This document shows positions 1 through 6,395 of a stretch of DNA of 8,942 nt, piece by piece (positions within the stretch are counted from its first letter, which is position 1; the number at the start of each line of letters is the position of its first letter). Source of the stretch: CAZTCJ01 sp964612085 (GTDB lineage Bacteria; Pseudomonadota; Alphaproteobacteria; JAJFIK01). The position numbers and the translations under genes are program-made. The notes beneath the pieces were generated by a model. It searched no databases. It was not told where the DNA came from and saw nothing but the letters and a program-made list of their open reading frames with translations. Where the stretch lies: NCBI GenBank assembly GCA_964612085.1, contig CAZTCJ010000125.1:1-8942 (forward strand). The letters are read 5' to 3'.

Positions 1-100
1 GGAGGCGCGAATAGATGTCATAGGCCCGCTCGCCGCGGTTGGTCTGCTCGACCACCATCGGCACGAGCGTGTTCATGGTAAAATCGACTGGATCCCTCAT
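1..100 (-). CDS. clpP: ATP-dependent Clp protease proteolytic subunit ClpP, N-terminal fragment
   Basis: ClpP is the serine peptidase that forms a double-heptamer chamber and degrades proteins unfolded by ClpX or ClpA in the cytoplasm. Only the first 33 codons are present; the gene runs off the left edge, so the catalytic Ser-His-Asp residues are not visible. The visible protein begins MRDPVDFTMNTLVPMVVEQ and continues TNRGERAYDIYSRL, which is the highly conserved ClpP N-terminus with its axial-loop and RAYDIYSRL signature. The ATG at 98-100 is chosen because an AGGAAG ribosome binding site (plus-strand 107-112) lies 6 bases upstream; the second Met (codon 9, 74-76) has no such site. It lies downstream of tig on the same strand, the standard tig-clpP-clpX order of proteobacteria. 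A separate promoter in the 310-base gap is likely. Identification is firm despite the truncation. Confidence 0.95.
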   Translation of the reverse strand, partial: MRDPVDFTMNTLVPMVVEQTNRGERAYDIYSRL

Positions 101-106
101 CGGTGT

Positions 107-112
107 CTTCCT
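107..112 (-). promoter_or_regulatory. Ribosome binding site of clpP
   Basis: The minus-strand sequence AGGAAG lies 6 bases upstream of the ATG at 98-100. It decides between the first and the ninth codon as the clpP start, since the inner ATG is preceded by a pyrimidine-rich stretch without any Shine-Dalgarno match. Confidence 0.7.
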
Positions 113-288
113 GTGTTGGCGTGGTCCTGTGTGTCTCGCGGTTCCGATCTCGATCGGTCGTGAAGGCGGGGTAACCGGGCAGGCGAAGGCCGACAGCCCT
201 CACGGCCAAGCCTAGGACAAATCCGTATCGTCGCGAAAGCCCGATGGACAATGTCGCGCCAACGAGATGCCGCCGCCCGAGTGCCTCC

Positions 289-316
289 TATCTAACCCTC
301 ACGGTAAACCGTGCAA
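289..316 (-). promoter_or_regulatory. Candidate sigma70-type promoter for clpP
   Basis: On the minus strand TTGCAC (plus 311-316) is followed after 16 bases by TAGATA (plus 289-294), a fair match to TTGACA and TATAAT. It sits between tig and clpP and points at clpP. The -35 element can also be read as CTTGCAC, whose CTTG core resembles heat-shock sigma32 promoters, and clpP is a heat-shock gene in many proteobacteria; the -10 side, however, lacks the CCCCAT-like part. This is pattern reading only. Confidence 0.35.
300..313. repeat. Perfect 14-bp palindrome in the clpP promoter region
   Basis: CACGGTAAACCGTG has two 6-bp arms (CACGGT and ACCGTG) around a central AA. It overlaps the -35 edge and spacer of the candidate clpP promoter, a typical place for a dimeric repressor to bind. 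I do not recognise the motif as the site of a known regulator. Confidence 0.45.
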
Positions 317-410
317 GGGCAGAGCAAGACAGAAACGTTAAGCGATTCTGACCAGACGGGGATTTCGCCGAACTTTCGTCGGACTAAGCGCCGATTACAC
401 GCTATGGGGG

Positions 411-1763
411 TCAGGCGGCCTTTTCGTCCTCTTCGGGATCGGCAAACAGCTCGTCCTTGCTCACCGTCTTATCAGAGACCTTGGCCAGCTCCAGGATGAA
501 ATCGACCACCTTGTCCTCGAACAGCGGCGCGCGCACTTCCTGAAGGGCGGCGGGGTTCTTCTGGTAGAATTCGAGAACCTGTTTCTCCTGGCCGGGGAAC
601 TGGCGGGCCCGCTCCATGATGGCGCGCTCCACCTCGCCGCTCGCGACCTGGACATTGTTCTGCCGGCCCACTTCGGAGAGCACCAGGCCGAGACGCACCC
701 GGCGTTCCGCGATCCCGCGATATTCGGCCTTCATCTCCTCTTCGGACTGGTCTTCGTCCTCGATGGTCTTGCCGCGCTGTTCCAGATCCCGCATCACCTG
801 CGCCCAGATCTGTCCGAACTCGGCCTCGACCATGCCTTCCGGCAGGTCGAACTTGTGAGTCTCGTCAAGGGCGTCGAGCAGGGTGCGCTTCAGATGCATC
901 CGCGACATGCGGGCGTAATCGTCCTTGATCCGCTCGCGCATCAGCTCCTGGAGCTTGTCGAGCGATTCAAGGCCGAGCTGCTTGGCGAACTCGTCGTTCA
1001 CTTCGATATCTTCGGGCTTGGCCACATCCTGCACGGTGACGGCGAAATGCGCCTTCTTGCCCGCCAGATGCTCCGCCTGGTAATCGTCCGGGAACGTGAC
1101 ATTGACGTCTACCTCGTCGCCCTTCTTGGCGCCCGAAAGCTGTTCCTCGAAACCGGGAATGAACTGGTTCGAGCCGATCACCAGCATGACGCTTTCACCC
1201 GATCCGCCCTCGAACGGTTCGCCTTCCAGATCGCCGGTGAAATCAATGGTCAGCCGGTCGCCGTCCTGGGCTTTCTCCTTGTCTTCACGGGAGACATAGG
1301 CTTTCTGGTCGGCGGCGATGCGCTCGATCGCTTCCGTCACATCCTTGTCGTCGACATCGGCGACCATCCGCTCCAGCTCGATGGCTTTCAGATCGGTCAG
1401 CTCCACCTCGGGCAGGATTTCCACCGCCATGGTGTAGGCCAGATCCGACTTGCCGGCGACCACATCGGCGATCTCGCCGTCAAGCTCCACCTTGGGATCG
1501 AGCGCGGGCCGCAGGCCCCGGTCTTCCAGAGCCTGTTTGTTGGCGTCGGTGACGATCTCCTCGAGAATCTCGCTCATGACCGCTTTGCCATAAGTCTTCT
1601 TGAGGAACGAGACGGGCACCTTGCCGGGCCGGAAGCCCTTGAGCTGCACCTGCCCCTTCATCTGTTCGAGCTTGGCGGTGAGCCGCGTATCCAGATCGCT
1701 GGCGGGGACCACGATCTTGAACTCGCGCTTCAGACCGTCGGTATTGGTTTCGGTAATGTCCAT
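411..1763 (-). CDS. tig: Trigger factor, ribosome-associated chaperone and peptidyl-prolyl isomerase
   Basis: Trigger factor binds the ribosome at L23 near the exit tunnel and shields nascent chains; it also has proline isomerase activity. The 450-residue protein shows the three expected parts: the N-terminal ribosome-binding domain (about 1-140) with the signature GFRPGKVP at 43-50, the FKBP-type isomerase domain (about 160-247, with DFTGDLEGEPFEGG and FIPGFEEQL), and the C-terminal helical chaperone domain, ending in an acidic tail. I place the start at the ATG 1761-1763: with it the GFRxGK loop falls at residue 43, as in E. coli, and the protein opens MDITETNTDGLKRE. An ATG five codons upstream (1776-1778) gives 455 residues and MQAQA in front; neither start has a strong ribosome binding site, only a weak CAGG before the chosen one. 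tRNA-Leu is 80 bases upstream and clpP downstream. Confidence 0.97.
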   Translation of the reverse strand: MDITETNTDGLKREFKIVVPASDLDTRLTAKLEQMKGQVQLKGFRPGKVPVSFLKKTYGKAVMSEILEEIVTDANKQALEDRGLRPALDPKVELDGEIADVVAGKSDLAYTMAVEILPEVELTDLKAIELERMVADVDDKDVTEAIERIAADQKAYVSREDKEKAQDGDRLTIDFTGDLEGEPFEGGSGESVMLVIGSNQFIPGFEEQLSGAKKGDEVDVNVTFPDDYQAEHLAGKKAHFAVTVQDVAKPEDIEVNDEFAKQLGLESLDKLQELMRERIKDDYARMSRMHLKRTLLDALDETHKFDLPEGMVEAEFGQIWAQVMRDLEQRGKTIEDEDQSEEEMKAEYRGIAERRVRLGLVLSEVGRQNNVQVASGEVERAIMERARQFPGQEKQVLEFYQKNPAALQEVRAPLFEDKVVDFILELAKVSDKTVSKDELFADPEEDEKAA

Positions 1764-1843
1764 CGCTTGTGCCTGCATCGAGGTGAAATTCCATGAAAGG
1801 CCGCCTTGTCAGCAGCCGATGATCCTGTCGTGATCCGGGGCAG

Positions 1844-1928
1844 TGGTGCGGGCGGAGGGACTCGAACCCCCACACCTTGCGGCACAAGAACCTAAATCTT
1901 GCGTGTCTACCAGTTCCACCACGCCCGC
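1844..1928 (-). tRNA. tRNA-Leu (anticodon UAG)
   Basis: An 85-base class II tRNA that folds by eye. The acceptor stem is GCGGGCG (5' end at 1928) paired with CGCCCGC (1848-1854), followed by discriminator A and an encoded CCA (1844-1846). The anticodon arm is CAAGA-TTTAGGT-TCTTG, which places TAG at positions 34-36, with G at 37 as usual for leucine tRNAs. A long variable arm (GCC-GCAA-GGT, closing with a G-T pair) and a TTCGAGT T-loop fit tRNA-Leu. The D arm carries the GGTAGAC type sequence. UAG reads CUA and, with wobble, other CUN codons. It is transcribed towards tig, and a tRNA-Leu in front of tig is common in alphaproteobacteria. No clear promoter or terminator is seen around it. Confidence 0.95.
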
Positions 1929-2156
1929 TCGGGTGTTTTCCGCGATACCATCATCGAGGTCACAGGGTTGCGGCCGGACCGGGGATGAGATCGCCGGAAG
2001 GCCGGTCTCTAGCGCACTTGGACGCGCACGGCAAGCGATGGCGGGTATCTGAAGGGCCGTTCTCGCTAGCCCAAGCGCCTAAAGCCGTCTTTTAAGAGGT
2101 TTTTCCGATAGCAGCGGCCCCTCGCGGACGGCCCGAACACGGGTTAGCATCCGCTC

Positions 2157-3410
2157 ATGAGCGCAGCAGACCAGGATCGATCCTTTCATTATGCCGACGG
2201 CATCGAGACCGCGCCGGTCCGGGATGCCGAACCGCGCGGCCTGTGCACCGATTGCGGCGTCTCGCGTCTCGCCGATGCGACCCAGTGCGGACAGGCCTGC
2301 CAGTTCATAAAGCCCGACTACGCGCGGCTCGAAACGGCGGTTCACGGACGGGCGCGGGATCCGGCACGGCCCGACGAACTCCATTTCGGCCCGTTCAAGC
2401 GCATGGTGCGCGCTTCGCTGACCCATCCGCGCGCGGGCGCCCAATGGACCGGCATCGCCAGCCGGATCGGCGAACGGCTGTTGGAAACGGGCGCGGTCGA
2501 TGCGGTGCTGACCGTCGCGCCCGACCCGCAAGACCGCTGGAAGCCGGTGCCGGTGCTCGTCACCAAACCGGAAGCCATGGCCCAGGTCCGGGGCATGCGC
2601 ATGGGCTATGCGCCCTTGCTGGCGCTCCTCGAACCGGCGATTGACCGCGGCTACAAACGTCTCGCCGTGATCGGCATCCCCTGTCAGGTCTACGCCCTGC
2701 GCGCTTTGGAAGAAAAACTGGGGCTTGAGCGGCTTTACGTGGTCGGCACGCCGTGTTCGGACAATACGACGACGGAGCGCTTTCACGACTTCCTGGCGCT
2801 GTTGTCCGACCGGCCCGAGACCATTTCCTATCTGGAGTTCCGCGCCGATTATCATGTGGAACTGCGTTTCGATGACGGGGGCAAGCGGGAAATCCCGTTC
2901 CTGAAACTGCCCATCTCGAAACTGCCGCCGGATTTTTTCCCGCTGACCTGCCGCACCTGCGTCGATTACACCAATGTTCTGGCGGACATCACGGTCGGCT
3001 ATATGGGCGGCGAAGGGGAGCAATGGCTCTTAGTGCGCAACGCCCGGGGCGAGGAGCTGATCGATCTGTTGGGCGATGAACTGCGCTTGAGCGCGCCCGG
3101 CAGCAAGGGCAAGCGCGCGGCCCATGTGAAAGCCTTTATTCAGAACACGGAACGGGCGGCGGGCGGCCTGCCCTTGCGCGCCATGCCCGACTGGCTGCGG
3201 CCTGTCATGGGCTGGCTGATGCCTAAACTGGGTCCACGCGGGCTGGAGTTCGCCCGCACGCGGGTGGAGATGAAGGCGGCGGAGACGGTCATTCATCTCA
3301 AGCGCCAGGAGCCCGCCAAGATGAAGAACATGATCCCGCCCCATATCTGGCGGCTGGTCGCGCCTTACGGTCTTAAGCGGGAAGGATCTCACCGTCCGGA
3401 TGCGGACTGA
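2157..3410 (+). CDS. BciB/HCAR-like FrhB-family iron-sulfur flavoprotein reductase
   Basis: A 417-residue member of the coenzyme F420 hydrogenase/dehydrogenase beta-subunit (FrhB) family. It resembles over nearly its whole length BciB (3,8-divinyl protochlorophyllide 8-vinyl reductase) and plant 7-hydroxymethyl-chlorophyll a reductase. Shared landmarks are CTDCG (30-34), ACQFI and YARLE (47-59), HGRARDP (63-69), GAQWTGIASRI (94-104), PVLVTKPE (132-139), KRLAVIGIPCQVYALR (167-182), YVVGTPCSDN (194-203), C265xxC268 with DYTN, and LADITVGYMG (275-284). These proteins carry FAD and [4Fe-4S] clusters and use reduced ferredoxin. The N-terminal motif is CxxCGVS, where the BciB/HCAR members I recall have CxxCGxC; C44 and C48 follow. 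The ATG at 2157 is the earliest possible start because an in-frame TAG lies four codons upstream; it has no good ribosome binding site. It stands alone, convergent with the next gene, with no bacteriochlorophyll gene in view, so vinyl reduction is only one possibility and the substrate is unknown. Confidence 0.85.
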   Translation: MSAADQDRSFHYADGIETAPVRDAEPRGLCTDCGVSRLADATQCGQACQFIKPDYARLETAVHGRARDPARPDELHFGPFKRMVRASLTHPRAGAQWTGIASRIGERLLETGAVDAVLTVAPDPQDRWKPVPVLVTKPEAMAQVRGMRMGYAPLLALLEPAIDRGYKRLAVIGIPCQVYALRALEEKLGLERLYVVGTPCSDNTTTERFHDFLALLSDRPETISYLEFRADYHVELRFDDGGKREIPFLKLPISKLPPDFFPLTCRTCVDYTNVLADITVGYMGGEGEQWLLVRNARGEELIDLLGDELRLSAPGSKGKRAAHVKAFIQNTERAAGGLPLRAMPDWLRPVMGWLMPKLGPRGLEFARTRVEMKAAETVIHLKRQEPAKMKNMIPPHIWRLVAPYGLKREGSHRPDAD

Positions 3411-3427
3411 CGACCGATTAGACGGTC
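3391..3427. terminator. Possible hairpins between convergent genes (weak terminator)
   Basis: Two 5-bp hairpins lie side by side across the stop codons of the convergent genes: GTCCG-gatg-CGGAC (3394-3407) and GACCG-attaga-CGGTC (3412-3427). An alternative longer pairing joins ACCGTC (3391-3396) to GACGGT (3421-3426). There is no T-run on either strand, so an intrinsic terminator is doubtful; it is the only candidate structure in the 15-base gap. Confidence 0.25.
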
Positions 3428-3773
3428 AGGCTTCGAAGATCGGCTCGAAACCGCCGAAGATCATCCGCTTGCCGTCGTAGACGTCGAACTCGCCCTGGAA
3501 AACCGGATCGTCCATCATCTTCTTCGTGCCTTCGTCGCGCACCTGCTTGGACGGCCAGACGATCCAGGAAAACACCACCGCTTCGTCGTCCTGACATTTC
3601 ACCGCCATGGGAAAGGACGTGACTTTGCCGTCAGGCACATCATCGCCCCAGCATTCGGTGACCTGGAGCGCCCCGTATTTCTTGAACACGGGCCCCATCT
3701 TCGCGGCCAGTTCCCGGTAAGCCTCTTTCTTGGCCTTGGGCACCGCCATCACAAAACCGTCCACATAGGTCAT
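3426..3773 (-). CDS. DUF1428 family protein (YbaA-like)
   Basis: A 115-residue protein of the DUF1428 family, related to E. coli YbaA, with a ferredoxin-like alpha/beta fold resembling dimeric barrel proteins. Family landmarks are the opening YVDGFVMAVP (3-12), KKYGALQVTECWGDDVPDG (31-49), the strand FSWIVWPSK (68-76) and the end RMIFGGFEPIFEA (103-115). The length matches the family (about 115-120). There is no signal peptide or membrane segment, so it is probably cytoplasmic. The biochemical role of the family is unknown. The ATG at 3771-3773 has an excellent ribosome binding site 5 bases upstream. It is the last gene of the minus-strand run, 77 bases after the GNAT gene; an inverted repeat in that gap and the strong ribosome binding site suggest it may be partly uncoupled from the genes upstream. 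Confidence 0.9.
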   Translation of the reverse strand: MTYVDGFVMAVPKAKKEAYRELAAKMGPVFKKYGALQVTECWGDDVPDGKVTSFPMAVKCQDDEAVVFSWIVWPSKQVRDEGTKKMMDDPVFQGEFDVYDGKRMIFGGFEPIFEA

Positions 3774-3778
3774 GACTG

Positions 3779-3787
3779 CCTCCTTCT
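3779..3787 (-). promoter_or_regulatory. Strong ribosome binding site of the DUF1428 gene
   Basis: The minus strand reads AGAAGGAGG, ending 5 bases before the ATG at 3771-3773. It is the longest Shine-Dalgarno match in the window and fixes the start codon. Confidence 0.85.
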
Positions 3788-3798
3788 AAATTCAGGCG

Positions 3799-3826
3799 GC
3801 GATCCTACACCGTTTCGGCGGATCGC
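3799..3826 (-). repeat. 7-bp inverted repeat between the GNAT and DUF1428 genes
   Basis: On the minus strand GCGATCC and GGATCGC (plus 3820-3826 and 3799-3805) are perfect 7-bp arms around 14 bases that can themselves pair as GCCG-AAA-CGGT. The structure sits just upstream of the DUF1428 ribosome binding site. No T-run follows, so it looks more like an mRNA-processing hairpin or an operator than an intrinsic terminator. Confidence 0.5.
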
Positions 3827-3850
3827 ACCCGTGAAACGATGGAAGGCCTG

Positions 3851-4306
3851 CTACAGCTCTAGCGTCATGCAGATATTGTTGGGGTCGGCCTTGTAGTTGG
3901 CGAAGGGTGCGCATTCGACGAAACCGTATTTGGCGTAAAGCGCGCGGGCGGGCGCGAAGGCTTCCATGGAGCCCGTATCGAGACTGAGCCGCGTATAGCC
4001 CCGGGCCCGCGCCTCATCGATAATGTGCTGGAGCATGGCGGCGGCCACGCCCTTGCGCAGATGATCGCGCGCCGTGCGCATGGATTTGATCTCGCCATGG
4101 GCCCCATCAAGTTCCTTGAGCGCGCCGCAGCCCAGGAGCGCGTCACCGCCCCAGATGGTCCAGAAGGTCACGTCAGGCGCTTTCAGCCCCGCCACATCGA
4201 GGGCATGGCGGCTTTCCGGCGGCGAATGTTCCGCCGCGAAGGCCAGATGCTCTTCCAACAAAGCAATCACACGAGGATCGGTCAGATCGTCTTGCCGGAT
4301 GTTCAT
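3851..4306 (-). CDS. GNAT family N-acetyltransferase
   Basis: A 151-residue protein with the GNAT fold, which transfers an acetyl group from acetyl-CoA to an amine or related acceptor. The acetyl-CoA binding motif A is seen as IKSMRTARDHLRKGVAAAML (73-92), with R84-K85-G86-V87-A88-A89 as the pyrophosphate loop, followed by the helix LQHIIDEARARGY. The C-terminal part, LSLDTGSMEAFAPARALYAK (108-127) then YGFVECAPFANY, is typical of a subgroup annotated as putative acetyltransferases that includes B. subtilis YsnE and E. coli YjgM. The substrate cannot be read from the sequence. Its ATG overlaps the nnr stop by one base (TAATG, shared base 4306) and has no strong ribosome binding site of its own, which points to translational coupling with nnr. 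No signal peptide, so cytoplasmic. Confidence 0.93.
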   Translation of the reverse strand: MNIRQDDLTDPRVIALLEEHLAFAAEHSPPESRHALDVAGLKAPDVTFWTIWGGDALLGCGALKELDGAHGEIKSMRTARDHLRKGVAAAMLQHIIDEARARGYTRLSLDTGSMEAFAPARALYAKYGFVECAPFANYKADPNNICMTLEL

Positions 4307-5811
4307 TATACCGGACCCAGCGCATCAAGGCTTTTGAGGCTCTCGGGCAGCAGCTCCGGCAGATCTTCCGCCGTCAGACCGCGTCCGAATCGCGCGCCTG
4401 CGTCCCCATGGAGCCAGACCCCGGCGCAGGCGGCCTTGAACGAAGTCATGCCTTGGGCCATCAGCCCGGCAATGATCCCGCACAGAACATCGCCCGATCC
4501 CGCCGTCGCCAGATCCGGCGTGGCATTGGTGGAAATCGCGATGGACGCGCCGCGCGGTCCCGCGATCACCGTGTCGGGCCCTTTCAAGAGCACCGTGGCA
4601 CAAATGCGCTTGGCCGCCTGGCGCGCCGCATCCGCCCGGCTGGCAGCCGTTTTCAAAAGCCCCGGAAACAGGCGCTCGAACTCGCCCACATGGGGCGTGA
4701 GCACCGCTTTTTCATGGAGCGCGTCGAAGAGCAGGCGCGGCCTGTTCTGGAACACCGTCAGGGCATCGGCATCGAGCACGATGGGCAGATCGAGCGACAG
4801 CAGCGCCAGGACATTGGCTTTCGTCCGCTCACTGATGCCCGCCGCCGGGCCGATCACAAGGGCCAGGGCCCGCGCCCGCGCGATCTCGGCCAGTTCCTCC
4901 ATGTCCTCGTAGGCCCGCACCATGATGGCGGTCAGATGCATGGCATTGATCATGGCCGCATCGTGGACCGCCAGCACGGTGACAAGGCCGGAGCCCGCTC
5001 TGAGTGCCCCTTGGGCCGCCAGCCGCGCCGCGCCGGTGTTGAGCGGCCCGCCGCTCACCACCATGGTGTGGCCGCGCCGGTGCTTGTGAGTCGCAATATC
5101 CGGCGACGGAAAGTCAGGAAGCCACAGAGCCGGTGTGTTGTGACAGAAGCGCGGGCAGATGTCGTCGAGCACCGTCTGCGGGATACCGATATCGGCCACA
5201 TGGATCCGTCCGCAGAATGTCCGGCCCGGCAGCAGGCAATGGCCGGGCTTGGCGCGGAAGAAGGTCACCGTGTCATGGGCCCGGATGGCCGCGCCTTTTA
5301 TAGCGCCGGTGTCACCGTCGATGCCGCTGGGGATGTCGGCGGCGATGACATGGGCGCCCGAACCGTTGACGGCGTTCACTAGCGCCGCCGCCTCGCCGCT
5401 TATGGGCCGCGTCAGCCCCGCGCCGAACAGGGCGTCGATCACCGCATCGGCCCCGTTCAGGAGATCCGGCGTGGCCGGAACGGTGTCGCCCGTCCAGCGC
5501 TTGGCCATGGCCGCCGCGTCCGGGGACAGCTTGGCGGCATCCCCCAGCAAGCCGACCGTGACCCGCCAGCCCGCCTCTTGCGCCAGACGGGCGGCCACGA
5601 AACCGTCGCCGCCATTATTGCCGGGCCCGGCCAGAACCACGAGCTTTCCGGGCGCGCGGGCATCGCTCAGCACACGGGCGATGGCGGCGCCAGCCTGCTC
5701 CATCAGAACGAGACTGTCCGTACCGCCCGCGATGGTCAGCTCATCGGCCTGGCGCATTTCCGCAGTGGTCAGCAAAGCCGCCCGCCAGGCCTGCGCGGTC
5801 TCTCCTGTCAT
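4306..5811 (-). CDS. nnr: Bifunctional NAD(P)HX epimerase and ADP/ATP-dependent NAD(P)HX dehydratase
   Basis: Nnr repairs hydrated NADH and NADPH: the N-terminal domain interconverts the R and S hydrates and the C-terminal domain dehydrates the S form using a nucleoside phosphate. The 501-residue protein has both domains. The YjeF_N part (about 10-215) shows LAGPGNNGGDGFVAARLA (60-77), DALFGAGL (126-133), DIPSGIDGDTG (159-169) and KPGHCLLPGR (188-197). The YjeF_C ribokinase-like part (about 225-490) shows HKHRRGHTMVVSGG (242-255), VLDADALTVF (345-354), LTPHVGEFERLFP (371-383) and NATPDLATAGSGDVLCG (429-445), with D441 the expected catalytic Asp. The motif usually read as GPGxG is GPAAG here (321-325). 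I chose the ATG at 5809-5811 because GGGGAGG lies 7 bases upstream; a TTG at 5877 would add 22 residues and overlap the previous gene. It starts 25 bases after that gene. Confidence 0.96.
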   Translation of the reverse strand: MTGETAQAWRAALLTTAEMRQADELTIAGGTDSLVLMEQAGAAIARVLSDARAPGKLVVLAGPGNNGGDGFVAARLAQEAGWRVTVGLLGDAAKLSPDAAAMAKRWTGDTVPATPDLLNGADAVIDALFGAGLTRPISGEAAALVNAVNGSGAHVIAADIPSGIDGDTGAIKGAAIRAHDTVTFFRAKPGHCLLPGRTFCGRIHVADIGIPQTVLDDICPRFCHNTPALWLPDFPSPDIATHKHRRGHTMVVSGGPLNTGAARLAAQGALRAGSGLVTVLAVHDAAMINAMHLTAIMVRAYEDMEELAEIARARALALVIGPAAGISERTKANVLALLSLDLPIVLDADALTVFQNRPRLLFDALHEKAVLTPHVGEFERLFPGLLKTAASRADAARQAAKRICATVLLKGPDTVIAGPRGASIAISTNATPDLATAGSGDVLCGIIAGLMAQGMTSFKAACAGVWLHGDAGARFGRGLTAEDLPELLPESLKSLDALGPV

Positions 5812-5818
5812 GGCCTTG

Positions 5819-5825
5819 CCTCCCC
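5819..5825 (-). promoter_or_regulatory. Ribosome binding site of nnr
   Basis: GGGGAGG on the minus strand, 7 bases before the ATG at 5809-5811. It decides the start against an upstream in-frame TTG at 5875-5877, whose first 22 codons give a lysine- and arginine-rich extension not typical of Nnr. Confidence 0.8.
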
Positions 5826-5836
5826 TCGTCCGGTTG

Positions 5837-6385
5837 TCAGCGGACCTCCGTTTCCGCTTCCACGCCCTTTTCCACAAGGTGCAGTTCTTCCACCACCGTC
5901 TTCATGACGGTCACGGAGCAATTGTCGGGCCGGAACGACACCACCCGGTCGTCGCTCAAAGCTTCCGACACGGCCGCATTGATGGCGATGAAATGGGTGA
6001 AGACCACCGTGTCCTGGGGTAGATCGAGCAGGGCCCGGATCACATTGGCGCGCCAGCACTGGCGTTCCGCGTCCGCGTTTCCCCAGGTGCCCGCCATGAA
6101 CTGACGCAGCCAGGTGGTGCGCGCCTGCAAGTCCGGCGTGGGCGAGGTCACTTCCGACACGCCCTTTTCCACCGTGGGCTCCATGCCCCAGAGTTTCGCC
6201 AGAGGCTGCGCCGTTTCCTGGCAGCGGCGCATGGGGCTCGTGACGATCTGCATGGGTCCGAGACCGGTCAAACACCTGGCCACGGACTGAGCCTGGTCGC
6301 GGCCCACATCGTCGAGCCCAGGATCCGCGTCCTGATCCCAGCCTGCCGCCGCGCGCCCGTGGCGCACCAGATAAAGCGTTGCCAT
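5837..6385 (-). CDS. SixA-like histidine phosphatase family protein
   Basis: A 182-residue member of the histidine phosphatase (phosphoglycerate mutase-like) superfamily, which uses a phospho-histidine intermediate to remove phosphate from small molecules or proteins. The RHG motif is LVRHGRAAAGW (6-16), with H9 the nucleophile and R8 a phosphate ligand. R54 in TSPMRRCQETA (49-59), E78 as candidate acid, and H131 in VVFTHFIAINAA (127-138) complete the catalytic set. The short length and simple layout are like SixA and the many uncharacterised single-domain members; a cofactor-dependent mutase would be longer. The substrate is unknown. No signal peptide is visible. The ATG at 6383-6385 has GAGGAGG (plus 6391-6397) 5 bases upstream, and this site overlaps the stop of the thiolase-like gene, 10 bases away. 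Tight packing with that gene and nnr implies one transcript. Confidence 0.92.
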   Translation of the reverse strand: MATLYLVRHGRAAAGWDQDADPGLDDVGRDQAQSVARCLTGLGPMQIVTSPMRRCQETAQPLAKLWGMEPTVEKGVSEVTSPTPDLQARTTWLRQFMAGTWGNADAERQCWRANVIRALLDLPQDTVVFTHFIAINAAVSEALSDDRVVSFRPDNCSVTVMKTVVEELHLVEKGVEAETEVR

Positions 6386-6395
6386 GTCTGCCTCC

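Larger units (their letters stand above)
101..410. other. Non-coding tig-clpP intergenic region (310 bases)
   Basis: No convincing gene is seen here. The open frames that cross it have unrelated, arginine-rich translations and no ribosome binding site. What it does hold on the minus strand is a candidate promoter (289-316), a perfect 14-bp palindrome (300-313) inside that promoter, and the clpP ribosome binding site. If the promoter is right, clpP has a leader of roughly 180 bases. A short inverted repeat after the tig stop, CCGA/TCGG near plus-strand 374-388, has no T-run, so I do not call a tig terminator. Confidence 0.5.

Noticed and set aside
18..251. 77-codon minus-strand frame across the clpP start
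   Set aside because: It overlaps the clpP N-terminus in another frame, has no ribosome binding site and no recognisable features.
344..348. GANTC (CcrM methylation) sites in intergenic DNA, here and at 8032-8036
   Set aside because: Real matches, and CcrM methylation is typical of alphaproteobacteria, but two sites in short spacers are near chance expectation and neither overlaps a promoter element I trust.
855..1796. 313-codon plus-strand open frame opposite tig
   Set aside because: It is the antisense of a certain trigger factor gene; the translation is rich in His, Gly, Arg and Leu with no recognisable domain, as expected from high-GC codon bias.
1929..2156. Promoter for tRNA-Leu or for the BciB-like gene in the divergent gap
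   Set aside because: TGGTATCGC upstream of the tRNA is at a plausible -10 position, but no -35 element is present at 16-18 bases; nothing better was seen for the plus-strand gene.
2079..3023. 314-codon minus-strand open frame opposite the BciB-like gene
   Set aside because: The plus-strand protein matches its family along its length; the antisense frame has no ribosome binding site and no family resemblance.
4408..5382. 324-codon plus-strand open frame opposite nnr
   Set aside because: Arginine- and histidine-rich shadow of a well-conserved two-domain enzyme.
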